A stretch of DNA of 64,000 nt from Lysobacter avium (GCF_015209745.1 NZ_CP063657.1:62001-126000), one strand, 5' to 3'. Shown: positions 33,691 to 42,696, counted from the first letter of the stretch. Notes: a model not told the origin generated them from the letters alone. Program-made: numbers and translations.

Positions 33691-34956
33691 TTACTCGCGC
33701 AGACGCGGCATGCCGTGTTCGTCGCGCTCTTCCACCACCGCCATGTCATGCAACTGCTGGCGCATGTCGCGTCCCGGCAACTCGGTGACCGCCTCGCCGC
33801 GGCTGGCGCGCAAGGCGTTGGCGTAGGCCAGGCGGCTGCGTGGCTCGTCGCCGGACTCGGCGAAACCGTGGCCCAACTCCTCCCACGCATCGCCGCCCGC
33901 ACCCTGGGCGATGGCGCGGTGCAGATACCCCTCCGCCTGCCCCCATTGCCCCTGCACGCGATTGATCCGGGCGAGTGCCAGGAGGAGTGCGGGGCTGCCC
34001 GGGTGCGCCTGCAACCAGCGCTCGGCGTTTTCCCGACGCCGTTCGAGCTGGCCAATGGGCAGCCGCCCGTACAGCGCGGCTAGCGATTCGTCCCAGCGCT
34101 CGTCCAGCGCCTTTTCCACGCTTTTGGCCGCGGCATCTTCCCAGCGCAGGGCGGCGGCGCGCTCGGCATACGCCGTTACCGCCTCGGGATCGGTACGGAA
34201 CGCCTTGGGCAATGACTCCCAGCGGTCGGCAAGGATGTTCGCATCGCCCGCTTCGCGCAGCGCGGCGCTGGCCCATTGCGCCTCCAGCCGGTCCAGCTGT
34301 TGCACCGGCAACACCTTCTGCTGACGCATGGCGCCCAGCAGCCCGTACGCCTCGCCGACCTCGCCAGTCGCGGCCAGCGCATGCGCGCGCAGCAGCAATC
34401 CACGTGGCGGCAGTGGCTGCACGTCGGGGGTCTCCAGCAGCATCAGCGCCTCTGCGGGACGGCCGTCGGCGAGCGCGAGTTCGGCGCCGATCACCGCGCG
34501 GGTGACGGGGTGCGAGCCGGTCAGCGCGTCCAGATGCTGGCGTGCGAGCGGTGCGTCACCTGCGGCGGCAGCGGCGCGTGCGGCGCCTGCGTGAGCCAGA
34601 TGGGCCACGCCCTGGCGCAACGCCATGGGCTGGCGCGCGGCGTCGTCGAGCAATTTCTCCGAGCGTCCCCACTGGCCAAGTTCCAATGCACCCAGGCCAT
34701 CGACGAGTTTCATCCGCGCGGCGCGGTTGCGGCGTCGCCGCAGGGTGACGAAGGGCAGGGTGAGCATCTTCCAGATCAGCCACAGCGCGACCCACACGCC
34801 CAGCCCGACCAGGATGGCCGCGGCCAGCGTGGTCACGTAGCGGGTGCCGCGGAAGTCCAGCGTCAGCACGCCCGGATCCTGGACGAGCAACTGGGCCGCG
34901 AGCGCACCGACCAACGCCAGCACGATCCAGAACAACAGGTTGCGGAAAAGGTTCAT
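33691..34956 (-). CDS. hemY: HemY-like protein (heme biosynthesis operon TPR membrane protein)
   Basis: A 421-residue inner-membrane protein. Two N-terminal transmembrane helices (NLLFWIVLALVGALAAQLL and YVTTLAAAILVGLGVWVALWLIW, ~8-63) form the HemY_N domain, followed by cytosolic TPR-like helices (ARMKLVDGLGALELGQWG, LLLALARINRVQGQWGQAEGYLHRAI). It is the last gene of hemD-hemX-hemY; its ATG overlaps the hemX stop by 4 bp. Despite the name, this HemY is not protoporphyrinogen oxidase, and its exact role in tetrapyrrole metabolism is unsettled. Confidence 0.9.
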   Translation of the reverse strand: MNLFRNLLFWIVLALVGALAAQLLVQDPGVLTLDFRGTRYVTTLAAAILVGLGVWVALWLIWKMLTLPFVTLRRRRNRAARMKLVDGLGALELGQWGRSEKLLDDAARQPMALRQGVAHLAHAGAARAAAAAGDAPLARQHLDALTGSHPVTRAVIGAELALADGRPAEALMLLETPDVQPLPPRGLLLRAHALAATGEVGEAYGLLGAMRQQKVLPVQQLDRLEAQWASAALREAGDANILADRWESLPKAFRTDPEAVTAYAERAAALRWEDAAAKSVEKALDERWDESLAALYGRLPIGQLERRRENAERWLQAHPGSPALLLALARINRVQGQWGQAEGYLHRAIAQGAGGDAWEELGHGFAESGDEPRSRLAYANALRASRGEAVTELPGRDMRQQLHDMAVVEERDEHGMPRLRE

Positions 34957-35957
34957 GGCAGCTGCTCCCGATTATTCGCGCGCAGTTGGCGCAACTGGAT
35001 CAATGTGGTGCCCAGGGTCGGAAGCGGGGGTGAAAGCGGCAGCGCAGCGATCTCCTGCAGCTCGGCGCGGGCGTCGGCGGCCGCGCCGGGCGTGGGGAAT
35101 ATCCGCGCCAGCCAGAACTCTGCACGACCAAGTGCGGCCCGGTAAGCGGCGATGTCGCGGCGTTCCGCGGCGGCCCGAGCGAGGGTGATTTCCAGCTGCA
35201 GACCTGCCTGTGCATCCGCCTGGTCGTCCGCATCGAGCGGTTGTGGCCCCTCCAGGGTTTGAACTTCGACGATCCCGATGAACGCCCGCTTCCACCACGG
35301 CAGCGGTGGTGCGGTGACGGCCGTCTTGGCCGGCGACACCGGCTCGGCGACACCCTTCGCCCACTGGTCCAGGCGCGCGAGCGCCCGCGCGCGCGGCTCG
35401 GCGTCCAGCGCATCGAGCGCGGCGCGCTCCTGACCCAGCGCCTGGCGCAGGTTGAGGTAGGCCGGGTCCTCGATCGACTCCAGCACGCCGGCGGCAAGTG
35501 CGTAGCTGCGGCGGGCGCCATCGAGGTCGCCGGCGATCTGCAGGCGCTGTTGCCCCAGACTCAGCAGGACTTCCGCCTCGTCCAGGCGCAGCGCTTGTGC
35601 GCTGTGTCGCGCCGGATCGCTGTAGCGCGCGAAGCTGTCCTCGATCAGGGCGGAACGCTCCGAAAGCCCGAGCAATTCATCGCGCAGGATGCGGTTGGTC
35701 GCGATCGCCTGTTGCAGGCGCTTGGCCTGGACTCCCTGATCCCCGCGCAGCGTTGCCAGGCGCTGGTCCAGGCTCGCCAGCCGCACGTCGATGTCACTGG
35801 CCTGGGCGACGTCCTGAGCTTGATGGCGCTGCCACCAGTAATAGCCGCCATAGGCAAGCGCACCGGCCACCAGCAGCAAGACCAGCAGCCACAGCCACAG
35901 CCAGGCTGATCGGCGATGGGGGGATGGGACGGGGGGAGTGCTGGACACGTCAGACAC
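34953..35957 (-). CDS. hemX: HemX-like membrane protein (uroporphyrinogen-III C-methyltransferase family name)
   Basis: A 334-residue protein. A short cytosolic Pro/Ser-rich N-terminus is followed by one transmembrane helix (WLWLWLLVLLLVAGALAYGGYYWW, ~19-44), then a periplasmic helical domain of the HemX type (VRLASLDQRLATLRGDQG, LGLSERSALIEDSFARY). It is located between hemD and hemY in the usual gammaproteobacterial order. It lacks SAM-methyltransferase motifs, so the older methyltransferase name is misleading. It may organise the heme enzymes at the membrane. Confidence 0.9.
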   Translation of the reverse strand: MSDVSSTPPVPSPHRRSAWLWLWLLVLLLVAGALAYGGYYWWQRHQAQDVAQASDIDVRLASLDQRLATLRGDQGVQAKRLQQAIATNRILRDELLGLSERSALIEDSFARYSDPARHSAQALRLDEAEVLLSLGQQRLQIAGDLDGARRSYALAAGVLESIEDPAYLNLRQALGQERAALDALDAEPRARALARLDQWAKGVAEPVSPAKTAVTAPPLPWWKRAFIGIVEVQTLEGPQPLDADDQADAQAGLQLEITLARAAAERRDIAAYRAALGRAEFWLARIFPTPGAAADARAELQEIAALPLSPPLPTLGTTLIQLRQLRANNREQLP

Positions 35958-36005
35958 ACGGTTGGCGGGGGTTCCAATGCTACCGGACCGGCGTGTGCGC
36001 GGGCG

Positions 36006-36767
36006 TCATGCCATCAGTTGCGCGGCCGCCTCGATCATGTCGGCCGGACGCGCACTGCGCGCCTGGCGGCAGGTCGAGAATCCGGAGTCGTGGGCCAGTT
36101 CCACCAGTCGTGCGCTGGCGGCAACCGCGGGCAGCGCGCGCAGACGCTCGACCACCGCCGCCGGCAGCCTCTGCAATGTGAGCTGCAGGGCCTCGCCGCT
36201 GGACACCGCAAGCACGCCCGGCACCTTGAGGTTGTGCACCGCCGCCAGCGCGCGCGGCGACGGCACTACCGGAACGCGTTGATAGACATTGGCGCGGATG
36301 AGCTTCGCGCCGCGTGCCGCCAGGGCTGGAGGCAAGGTGCCGCGTCCCCCCGGGGCGGTAACCAGGCCGATCGTGCTCCCATGCAGGTGGTGCAGTCCGG
36401 GCAGTGCCAACAAGCCCTCACTGTCCATGCGGGTGGGCGCGACAACATCGGCCACCCCGACCCGTCGCAGCGCGGCCGCAGTGCCCGAGCCGACGGCAAA
36501 CCACGTCTGGCCCGGCATTGCACGAAGCTCGCGGAGCTTCGCGGCCGAGCGCGCGGCCTCCGGGCTGGTGAACATCAGCCGGTCGGCGGCGAGCGCCTGG
36601 TCCAGTGCGGCGCGGCTTTCCACGCTGTCGACGGTCTCCAGCTTCCACGGCGCCAATGCGAGCAGGCCGGCACCGTGGCGGGCGGCGGCGCGGCGCAGGC
36701 TCGCGTTGCCACCGCGTGGACGCAGCGAGATCACGTACCATGCGGGGGCTGGGTTGCGCGCGGTCAT
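36006..36767 (-). CDS. hemD: Uroporphyrinogen-III synthase
   Basis: A 253-residue HemD-family enzyme that cyclises hydroxymethylbilane to uroporphyrinogen III. HemD proteins diverge strongly, but the two-lobed pattern is visible: PAPAWYVISLRPRGGNASLRRAA at the start of lobe 1, FTSPEAARSAAKLRELRA, then WFAVGSGTAAALRRVGVADVVAPTRMDSEGLLA. The ATG at 36767 is preferred to the GTG 6 bp upstream. Position immediately before hemX/hemY supports the call. The hemC gene that usually precedes it is not here: the next gene upstream (36868) is divergent. Confidence 0.88.
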   Translation of the reverse strand: MTARNPAPAWYVISLRPRGGNASLRRAAARHGAGLLALAPWKLETVDSVESRAALDQALAADRLMFTSPEAARSAAKLRELRAMPGQTWFAVGSGTAAALRRVGVADVVAPTRMDSEGLLALPGLHHLHGSTIGLVTAPGGRGTLPPALAARGAKLIRANVYQRVPVVPSPRALAAVHNLKVPGVLAVSSGEALQLTLQRLPAAVVERLRALPAVAASARLVELAHDSGFSTCRQARSARPADMIEAAAQLMA

Positions 36768-36867
36768 CGGCACAGCTTGGCACGCGCCACCAAGGACTGC
36801 ATGCCTCGTCGTGCCGCCTGCGCACCCATCCCATTTACCGGTCGATCCGGCTCCAGCCAGGGTTTAC

Positions 36868-37335
36868 ATGCCGCAATCTGCGTCCTACAGCGAGGCCTTG
36901 CAGGGTCTCGAGCAGCGTTTCCAGTCGATGCCGCCGGTGGCGGCGATGGCGCCGGTGATCGAGAGCTTCGACGGCGACAGACTCTGCCTGACGGCGCCAC
37001 TGGCGTTGCACGTCAACGACAAGGGCTGCGCCTTTGGCGGCAGCATGGTCTCGCTGATGACCCTGGCGTCCTGGGGGCTGGTGACGATGCAGGTCGAGGC
37101 TGCCGGAATCGATGCGGGGATCTACGTCGCCGACAGTCAGGTCCGTTATCTGCACCCCGTCTACGACGACCTGCGCATCACCGCCGGGCTGGCGCCTTCA
37201 GGCGGCTGGGACGCATTCATTGCGACCCTTCGCCAGCGCCGGCGCGCACGCGTCAGCCTGGTCGCCCGCCTGATGTTGGCCGACGGCCGGCTTGCCACCG
37301 ATTTCAGCGCCCGCTACGTCGCGATCGCCCGCTGA
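36868..37335 (+). CDS. YiiD C-terminal-domain-type thioesterase
   Basis: A 155-residue hotdog-fold protein resembling the C-terminal domain of YiiD. Motifs include LHVNDKGCAFGGSMVSLMTLASWG (hot-dog helix with the catalytic-region Gly/Ser) and YVADSQVRYLHPVYDDLRI. The family is predicted to hydrolyse acyl-CoA or acyl-ACP thioesters; no substrate is established. The ATG at 36868 begins the conserved domain. It is divergent from hemD across about 100 bp. Confidence 0.85.
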   Translation: MPQSASYSEALQGLEQRFQSMPPVAAMAPVIESFDGDRLCLTAPLALHVNDKGCAFGGSMVSLMTLASWGLVTMQVEAAGIDAGIYVADSQVRYLHPVYDDLRITAGLAPSGGWDAFIATLRQRRRARVSLVARLMLADGRLATDFSARYVAIAR

Positions 37336-37394
37336 GCCACCCTGTCCACAGCGCCCGTTACGATGGGACGCCTGCCACCCGGAGACTCCCCAAC

Positions 37395-37853
37395 GTGCCT
37401 TGGCCTACCCGTCTTCTTCCGCGAAACCGTCGGCCCGGCCTGCGCGCGATGCTGTTCGCACTGGCCTCGCTGCTGGTGCTTGCCGGCTGCGGCAGTGCCA
37501 GTCCCGCCGCCAACGCGCTGGACTCCGCGCAATACGCCTGGTCGGGAGCGATTCGCTGGGGCGATTTTGGCGGCGCGCGGAACCTGGTCGATCCGGCGGT
37601 CCGCGATGCGAATCCGCTCAGCCCGCTGCAGATGGAACGCTACGAACAGGTCCAGGTCTCGTCCTACCGCGATGTCGGCGGCGCCGTGGATACCGCCAAC
37701 GGCCGGGCGGTTCGCAACATCGAGATCGGCGTGATCAACCGCCACACCATGGCCGAGCGCACCGTCCGCTACCTCGAGCAGTGGCGCTGGGACGAGAACG
37801 CCAAGGGGTGGTGGCTGGTCAGCGACCTGCCGGATCTGTGGGCAGGCCAATGA
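37395..37853 (+). CDS. Small lipoprotein, unknown function
   Basis: A 152-residue protein with a long Arg/Pro-rich start followed by a hydrophobic segment and lipobox (LLVLAGCGSASPA, Cys about residue 33). The GTG at 37395 is preceded by GGAGACTC at good spacing; a later ATG (FALASLLVLAG context, about 37448) would give a shorter, more standard signal peptide, so the start is unsure. The mature part (YAWSGAIRWGDFGGARNLVD, VRYLEQWRWDENAKGWWLVSDLPDLW) is Trp-rich and probably beta-structured. I do not recognise a named family. Confidence 0.75.
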   Translation: MPWPTRLLPRNRRPGLRAMLFALASLLVLAGCGSASPAANALDSAQYAWSGAIRWGDFGGARNLVDPAVRDANPLSPLQMERYEQVQVSSYRDVGGAVDTANGRAVRNIEIGVINRHTMAERTVRYLEQWRWDENAKGWWLVSDLPDLWAGQ

Positions 37854-37920
37854 GCGTGTTTTTGCACGCGCCCCGCTGCTGGGCGACAATCGCCGGCCCC
37901 AAGCCCGTGCGCGTGATTCC

Positions 37921-38361
37921 GTGACCTTTGAAGAACTGCTGGCGTTCGCCCAGCGTCACCCCCTGCTTTCGCTGGCGCTGGTCGGCATCACGGTGGCCCT
38001 GGTGTTCACCGAAATCGCCCAGCTGTTCCGCGGGTACGCCAGCCTGCGTCCTGCCGAACTGGTGGGATTGATGAACCGCGACAACGCACTGGTGATCGAC
38101 CTGTCCCCCAGCAGCGACTTCGAGAAAGGCCACATTGCCGGCAGCAAATCGGTCCAGCCCAGCCAGTTCGATCCGGAAAGCAAGCAGCTGGCCGCCGCCA
38201 AGGCGCTGCCGGTGATCGTCGTGTGCCGCACCGGCATGACGGCCGGCGCGTCGGCCAAGCGGCTGAAGAAGGCCGGCTTCGAGAAGGTCTACGTGCTCGA
38301 GGGCGGCATCCAGGCCTGGCGCCAGGCCGACCTGCCCCTGGTGAAGGGCCGCCGCGGCTGA
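37921..38361 (+). CDS. Membrane-anchored rhodanese-like protein (YibN type)
   Basis: A 146-residue protein. The N-terminus has a transmembrane helix (PLLSLALVGITVALVFTEIAQLF, ~13-35) and the rest is a rhodanese domain (AELVGLMNRDNALVIDLSP through ...VLEGGIQAWRQADLP) with the active-site loop CRTGMTAG. It could carry a persulfide sulfur on that Cys. The gene order rhodanese-secB-gpsA matches the E. coli yibN-grxC-secB-gpsA order minus grxC. GTG is the start; it lies 67 bp after the lipoprotein gene. Confidence 0.9.
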   Translation: MTFEELLAFAQRHPLLSLALVGITVALVFTEIAQLFRGYASLRPAELVGLMNRDNALVIDLSPSSDFEKGHIAGSKSVQPSQFDPESKQLAAAKALPVIVVCRTGMTAGASAKRLKKAGFEKVYVLEGGIQAWRQADLPLVKGRRG

Positions 38362-38482
38362 ACGGGTCAGCGGTAGCCGCGCAGCCTTGCGTCCCTGCCG
38401 GACGGCCCCAGTCTTGAGCCGGGCACGCGTTGATCGCATGCCATAATCGTTACTTTTCCGTCTTTACGCTGGAGTAATCCCG

Positions 38483-39010
38483 ATGTCCGAAGAAACCCTC
38501 AACGGTGCCGCCGCGCCGGCTGAAGCCGCCACCGGCCCGTCTTTCACGGTCGAGAAGATCTACGCCAAGGACGTCTCCTTCGAAGTTCCAGGCGGACCGG
38601 GCGTGTTCAACGAGCAGGCCCAGCCGGAGTTGCAGATGAACCTCAGCCAGAGCGTGCAGCAGGTCAACGAAGGCCTGTACGAGGTCGTCCTGGGCATCAC
38701 CCTGACCTGCAATGCCGACGACAAGCCGCTGTACCTGGCCGAGGTCAAGCAGGCCGGTGTGTTCAGCATGACCGGTTTCGAGCCGGCGCAGCTGGACGCG
38801 ATGCTCGGTATCCATTGCCCCAACGTGCTCTACCCGTACTCGCGCGCCCTGATCAGCAGCCTGATCCAGTCCGGTGGCTTCCCGCCGTTCTTCCTGCAGC
38901 CGATCAATTTCGAGGCCCTCTACAGCGAGAGCCTGCGCCAGCGCGCGGCCAAGGAATCCGAGAACGCGGCCCCCGGGCTGGACGGCGTCGAGACCGCCGG
39001 CAACGCCTGA
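38483..39010 (+). CDS. secB: Protein-export chaperone SecB
   Basis: A 175-residue cytosolic chaperone that holds preproteins unfolded for SecA. Signature segments are [19 protein letters not shown] at the N-terminal strand, [10 protein letters not shown] (in the core), [40 protein letters not shown], which is nearly invariant in SecB. TGGAG precedes the ATG; a possible -10 (CATAAT, 38442-38447) lies in the leader. gpsA follows 10 bp downstream, as in many gammaproteobacteria. Confidence 0.97.
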   Translation: MSEETLNGAAAPAEAATGPSFTVEKIYAKDVSFEVPGGPGVFNEQAQPELQMNLSQSVQQVNEGLYEVVLGITLTCNADDKPLYLAEVKQAGVFSMTGFEPAQLDAMLGIHCPNVLYPYSRALISSLIQSGGFPPFFLQPINFEALYSESLRQRAAKESENAAPGLDGVETAGNA

Positions 39011-39020
39011 TCTCGTCGGC

Positions 39021-40058
39021 ATGAGCGACTCGGTGGAAAACAGCGCCCTGCGCGTGGCCGTGCTGGGCGCGGGCTCGTGGGGCACGGCACTGGCCGCACT
39101 GATCACGCGGCACGGACACGACACCGTACTGTGGGGTCGCGACGCGGAGGCCATCGCCGGCATCAAGCACGACCGGGAGAACGCCCGGTATCTGCCGGGA
39201 ATCATGCTGCCGGACACGTTGCGCGCGACCGGTGATCTGGTCGAGGCGCTGACGGACGCCGACCTGGTCCTGGTGGTCGTACCGTCGCACGCCTTTGCCG
39301 ACACCTTGGGGCTGCTTGCACCGCACCGCCCGGCGCATGCCGGCGTGGCCTGGGCCAGCAAGGGTTTCGAGCCGGGCAGCGGCCGCTTCCTGCACGAGGT
39401 TGCCGCCGAGGTGCTCGGAGGCGATGTGCCACTGGCAGTGGTCACCGGTCCTTCGTTTGCCAAGGAGGTCGCCATCGGCCTGCCCACCGCGTTGACGGTG
39501 CATTCGGCAAGCGCAGACTTTGCCAAACGCGTTGCCGGCGTCCTGCACGGGCCGAGTTTCCGCGCCTACACCGGCGATGACATGCTCGGCGCCGAGCTGG
39601 GCGGGGCGATGAAGAACGTACTCGCGGTGGCCACCGGGGTCGCCGACGGCATGGAGCTGGGCCTGAACGCCCGCGCCGGCCTGATCACCCGCGGCCTCAA
39701 CGAGATGCTGCGCCTCAACCGCGCCCTGGGCGGTCGTCCGGAGACGGTGATGGGCCTGGCCGGCCTGGGTGATCTGGTGTTGACCTGCACCGGGGACCTC
39801 TCACGCAATCGCCGTTTGGGGCTGGCATTGGGGCGCGGTCAATCCATCGAGGACGCGATCCGCGACATCGGCCAGGTGGTCGAGTCGGTGCAGACCGCCG
39901 ACGAGGTGATGCGCCTGGCCCGCCGGCACGAGGTCGAACTGCCGATCGCCGAAGCCGTGTTCGCGGTCTTGCATGGCGATCTCACGCCGGCCCAGGGGTT
40001 GCGCCAGTTGATGGCGCGCGAGCAGAAGGCCGAGTATCCCGGTCCGTTGTTCGGCTGA
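39021..40058 (+). CDS. gpsA: NAD(P)-dependent glycerol-3-phosphate dehydrogenase
   Basis: A 345-residue enzyme that reduces dihydroxyacetone phosphate to sn-glycerol 3-phosphate for phospholipid synthesis. Motifs: [13 protein letters not shown] (nucleotide binding), [39 protein letters not shown] (catalytic Lys region), [10 protein letters not shown] and [14 protein letters not shown]. The ATG at 39021 is the natural start with the secB stop just before. The secB-gpsA pair is highly conserved. Transcription ends at the perfect hairpin at 40110. Confidence 0.97.
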   Translation: MSDSVENSALRVAVLGAGSWGTALAALITRHGHDTVLWGRDAEAIAGIKHDRENARYLPGIMLPDTLRATGDLVEALTDADLVLVVVPSHAFADTLGLLAPHRPAHAGVAWASKGFEPGSGRFLHEVAAEVLGGDVPLAVVTGPSFAKEVAIGLPTALTVHSASADFAKRVAGVLHGPSFRAYTGDDMLGAELGGAMKNVLAVATGVADGMELGLNARAGLITRGLNEMLRLNRALGGRPETVMGLAGLGDLVLTCTGDLSRNRRLGLALGRGQSIEDAIRDIGQVVESVQTADEVMRLARRHEVELPIAEAVFAVLHGDLTPAQGLRQLMAREQKAEYPGPLFG

Positions 40059-40109
40059 GTCCTCCTCGAAACGCACCCTCCGCGAACACACTCCGCGGAG
40101 TACGCCCAT

Positions 40110-40139
40110 AAAAAAGCCCGGCCGAAGCCGGGCTTTTTT
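40110..40139. terminator. Bidirectional intrinsic terminator between gpsA and the Ax21-type gene
   Basis: A6-GCCCGGC-CGAA-GCCGGGC-T6 forms a perfect stem with A and T tracts on the two sides. It is placed between the convergent gpsA and Ax21-type genes, so it can terminate both. Confidence 0.95.
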
Positions 40140-40157
40140 CGTGCATGACGATCGATA

Positions 40158-40736
40158 TCAGAACGTGATGCGCGGACCGATGAACCACTGGGTGTCGCCA
40201 TCGACGAACTTGACGTCGCCGCTCAGGCCCCACATCGGGTTGAACTTCACCTGCGCGCCGAGGCGACCGTAGAAGTCACCGTCGTAGTCGCTGCCGTCTT
40301 CATAGCCGGCCATCGCGTAGCCTTCGAAGTTCGGCGCCAGCGCGCCGCGCACGCCGACTTCAACGCTGTAGCCGTTCAGGCTGTTGTTGAACTCGTCCTC
40401 GGAACGCTCGTAGGCGACGCGGGTCACCAGGTCGGCGGCCGGGGAGATCTCGTGGTTGTAGCCCACGCCCAGGCGCCACTGATCGATCTTGACGCCGCGG
40501 TAGCGCAGCGGACCAACGAAGAAATCGTCGGTCTTCTGGTTGGAGTAGTCACCGAACACGTGGAAGTTCGGCGCGATGGCGCCGGAACCGCGGACGGCAA
40601 ACCCGTCGGCGTCGCTGTAGTCGGTGTCGGTGGCGATGTAGCCGGCTTCGACGTAGTTGTAGGAGATGCCATCGGCGGCCGAAGCAGCAAACGGGAGCGC
40701 GGCGATCAGGCTCAGGGCAAGCAGTGACTTCTTCAT
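40158..40736 (-). CDS. Ax21-family outer-membrane protein
   Basis: A 192-residue protein with a textbook signal peptide (KKSLLALSLIAALPFAASAA), then an eight-strand-like beta-barrel: GISYNYVEAGYIATDTD, WRLGVGYNHEISPAADLVTRV, YSVEVGVRGALAPNFEGYA and an aromatic C-terminus (WFIGPRITF). Sequence and layout match Ax21 of Xanthomonas. It is best read as a small OmpX/OmpW-like porin. Ax21 was proposed as a quorum or immune elicitor of rice, but key reports were later withdrawn, so no signalling function should be assumed. It is convergent with gpsA and shares the terminator. Confidence 0.92.
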   Translation of the reverse strand: MKKSLLALSLIAALPFAASAADGISYNYVEAGYIATDTDYSDADGFAVRGSGAIAPNFHVFGDYSNQKTDDFFVGPLRYRGVKIDQWRLGVGYNHEISPAADLVTRVAYERSEDEFNNSLNGYSVEVGVRGALAPNFEGYAMAGYEDGSDYDGDFYGRLGAQVKFNPMWGLSGDVKFVDGDTQWFIGPRITF

Positions 40737-40858
40737 GATTTTTCGGCCTCTTGAAAGGGATAGCTCATTCCGGCTGCGGCCGCCTCAAACCAAGGTGGCA
40801 TCCCAGCTGGACCCCGGCAGTATCCCCGCGGGGGTGTAATCCCAACTGAATTGTGTAC

Positions 40859-40870
40859 TTGACCGTTCAA
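40859..40870. other. Short palindrome TTGACCGTTCAA in the Ax21-cysteine synthase intergenic region
   Basis: TTGA-CCGT-TCAA is a 12-bp inverted repeat in the 256-bp divergent gap between the Ax21-type gene (minus) and the cysteine-synthase-like gene (plus). It may be an operator or only part of a -35 (TTGACC). I see no other clear element there except GC-rich runs (CCCCGCGGGG near 40827). Confidence 0.25.
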
Positions 40871-40992
40871 TAACTACAGGTGCTGTTCAGGATGGAATAT
40901 TGGAAGCCCGGTTGACCGGTGTCATGAAGCCGCAACGCCTCCTTCTGCAGACTGGGCGCCCGACGATGCGGTCGATTCCAGAGGAGTCCAAC

Positions 40993-41943
40993 ATGGCAAT
41001 CCGTTTTCCATCCATCTCAAGCAGCATCCTGGATGCCGTTGGCGACACGCCGCTGGTGGAAGTCGAAGGGATTCTGGCCAAGCTGGAGTTCCTGAATCCC
41101 TCCGGATCGATCAAGGCCCGCATCGCCAAGTACATGATCGAGAAGGCCGAGGAGGCCGGCCTGTTGCAACCCGGCGACACCATCGTGGAAGCCACCAGCG
41201 GCAACACCGGCAACGCGCTGGCGATGGTCGCGGCGGTGAAGGGTTACCGGATGCTGGTGGTGATGCCCGATGGCCTCTCGGGCGAACGGGTCGCGATATC
41301 GCGCGCCTACGGGGCGGAGGTGCTGTTCTGCGGCGACTTCCACGTCAACTCGGCGCTTGAGAAAGCGCGCGAACTGGGTGCGCAGCCCCACCATTTCTGT
41401 CCCAGCCAGTTCGAGTCCGAGTGGAATGTGGAGGAGAACCGGGTGGTGCTCGGCCCCGAGATCCTGGCCCAGCTGCCGGACGGCGTCGTGCCGGATGCGC
41501 TGGTGGCCGGCGTGGGCACCGGCGGCACCCTGATCGGCGTCGGCCAGGCATTCCGCGAGGTCAATCCCGATGTGCGGCTGTTCGCGATGGAGCCGTCCGA
41601 GTCGCAGACGCTGCTGTGCGGCGAGGTCGCCCTGCACAAGATCGAAGGCATTTCCGATGGCTTCGTGCCAGGGATCTTCCAGCGCCACGGCGCGCTGGTC
41701 GATGAGGTCACCAGTGTGGCCAGCGCGGACGCGGTCGGCGCAATGCGGCATCTGGCCCGCGCGCACGGGCTGTTCTGCGGTCCCAGTTCAGGAGCGCACC
41801 TGCTGGCCGCCAAGCGGGTCCGCGAGTTGCACCCGGAACTGAAAACCGTGGTGACGCTGTTCTGCGACAAGGGCGAGAAGTACCTGCAGGAGTATTTCGT
41901 CCAGGCCGACAGCCAGCCCGAGGAGCCGACGCCCTTCATCTGA
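40993..41943 (+). CDS. Cysteine synthase/beta-synthase-like PLP enzyme (divergent)
   Basis: A 316-residue fold-type-II PLP enzyme. The PLP-lysine is Lys41 in NPSGSIKARIAKYMI, the carboxylate-binding loop is EATSGNTGNALAM, and the phosphate loop is VAGVGTGGTLIGVG. Motif spacing fits the CysK/CysM/CBS family, but the stretch before the PLP-lysine is shortened (GDTPLVEVEGILAKLEF without the usual ~20 residues), so its substrate may differ from O-acetylserine plus sulfide. The start ATG has GAGGAG upstream. No cysE or other sulfur genes are adjacent. It probably acts in the cytosol. Residues ~190-215 contain DGFVPGIF motifs typical of the family. Confidence 0.85.
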   Translation: MAIRFPSISSSILDAVGDTPLVEVEGILAKLEFLNPSGSIKARIAKYMIEKAEEAGLLQPGDTIVEATSGNTGNALAMVAAVKGYRMLVVMPDGLSGERVAISRAYGAEVLFCGDFHVNSALEKARELGAQPHHFCPSQFESEWNVEENRVVLGPEILAQLPDGVVPDALVAGVGTGGTLIGVGQAFREVNPDVRLFAMEPSESQTLLCGEVALHKIEGISDGFVPGIFQRHGALVDEVTSVASADAVGAMRHLARAHGLFCGPSSGAHLLAAKRVRELHPELKTVVTLFCDKGEKYLQEYFVQADSQPEEPTPFI

Positions 41944-41997
41944 CGGCCCGGCAAGGGCCGATAGCATGGCGCCCGTCATCCTTCCGGGAGTCAGATC

Positions 41998-42696
41998 ATG
42001 GGCTGGACCCTGCACACCCACGCCGATGCGCGGCAGCTGGCCGCTCATCTCGTTGATTCGCTGCAGGCCTCGTTGCGGGCCGGCCTGGACGAACACGGCG
42101 GCGCAATGCTGGCGCTCGCCGGTGGGAGCACACCGTGGCCGGTGTACCAGCGGCTCGCGCAGGCACCCTTGGCGTGGCAGAACGTCACCCTGCTGCCCAC
42201 CGATGACCGTTGCGTGCCGGTGGAGTCGCCGGCCTCCAACCTGCGCGGCCTGGCCGAGGCATTCGCGCCGGCCAATGGCGTGCAATTGGCGGCGCTGACC
42301 GCGCCCGACGGCGACCCGGACGCCTCCCTGGTCGAAGCCCGCGCCTGGCTGGCGCTGCATCGGCAGAACTTTGATGCCGTCGTGCTGGGGATGGGCAATG
42401 ACGGCCATACCGCGTCGCTGTTCCCGGGGGCTCCCGAGCTGGCTTGCGGCTACGACCCGGTCCTGGAAGCGTGCCGGGTCTATCCCGACCCCTTGCCGCC
42501 TGAAGCACCCTACCCGCGCATCAGCCTCAGCGTGGGCCGTCTCCTGCGCTCAGACGCGCTGCACCTGCTCATCACGGGCGACGCCAAGCGCAGCGTGCTG
42601 GAAGAAGCGATCGCGCTGAACGATCCCCAGCGTCATCCGGTCATGGCGGTACTGGGAGCACCCAAGGTGGATGTGCAGATCCACTGGAGTCCGTGA
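41998..42696 (+). CDS. pgl: 6-phosphogluconolactonase
   Basis: A 232-residue enzyme of the NagB/DevB type that hydrolyses 6-phosphogluconolactone in the pentose phosphate and Entner-Doudoroff pathways. Diagnostic motifs: LALAGGSTPWPVYQRL (phosphate binding), LLPTDDRCVP, and VLGMGNDGHTASLFPG, plus RISLSVGRLL near the C-terminus. Start ATG at 41998 follows GGGAGTCAG. It lies 54 bp after the cysteine-synthase-like gene and stands without zwf/edd/eda in the window. Confidence 0.94.
   Translation: MGWTLHTHADARQLAAHLVDSLQASLRAGLDEHGGAMLALAGGSTPWPVYQRLAQAPLAWQNVTLLPTDDRCVPVESPASNLRGLAEAFAPANGVQLAALTAPDGDPDASLVEARAWLALHRQNFDAVVLGMGNDGHTASLFPGAPELACGYDPVLEACRVYPDPLPPEAPYPRISLSVGRLLRSDALHLLITGDAKRSVLEEAIALNDPQRHPVMAVLGAPKVDVQIHWSP

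Noticed and set aside
40859..40870. Strong promoter with TTGACC as -35 for the cysteine-synthase-like gene.
   Set aside because: No -10-like hexamer at 16-18 bases downstream.
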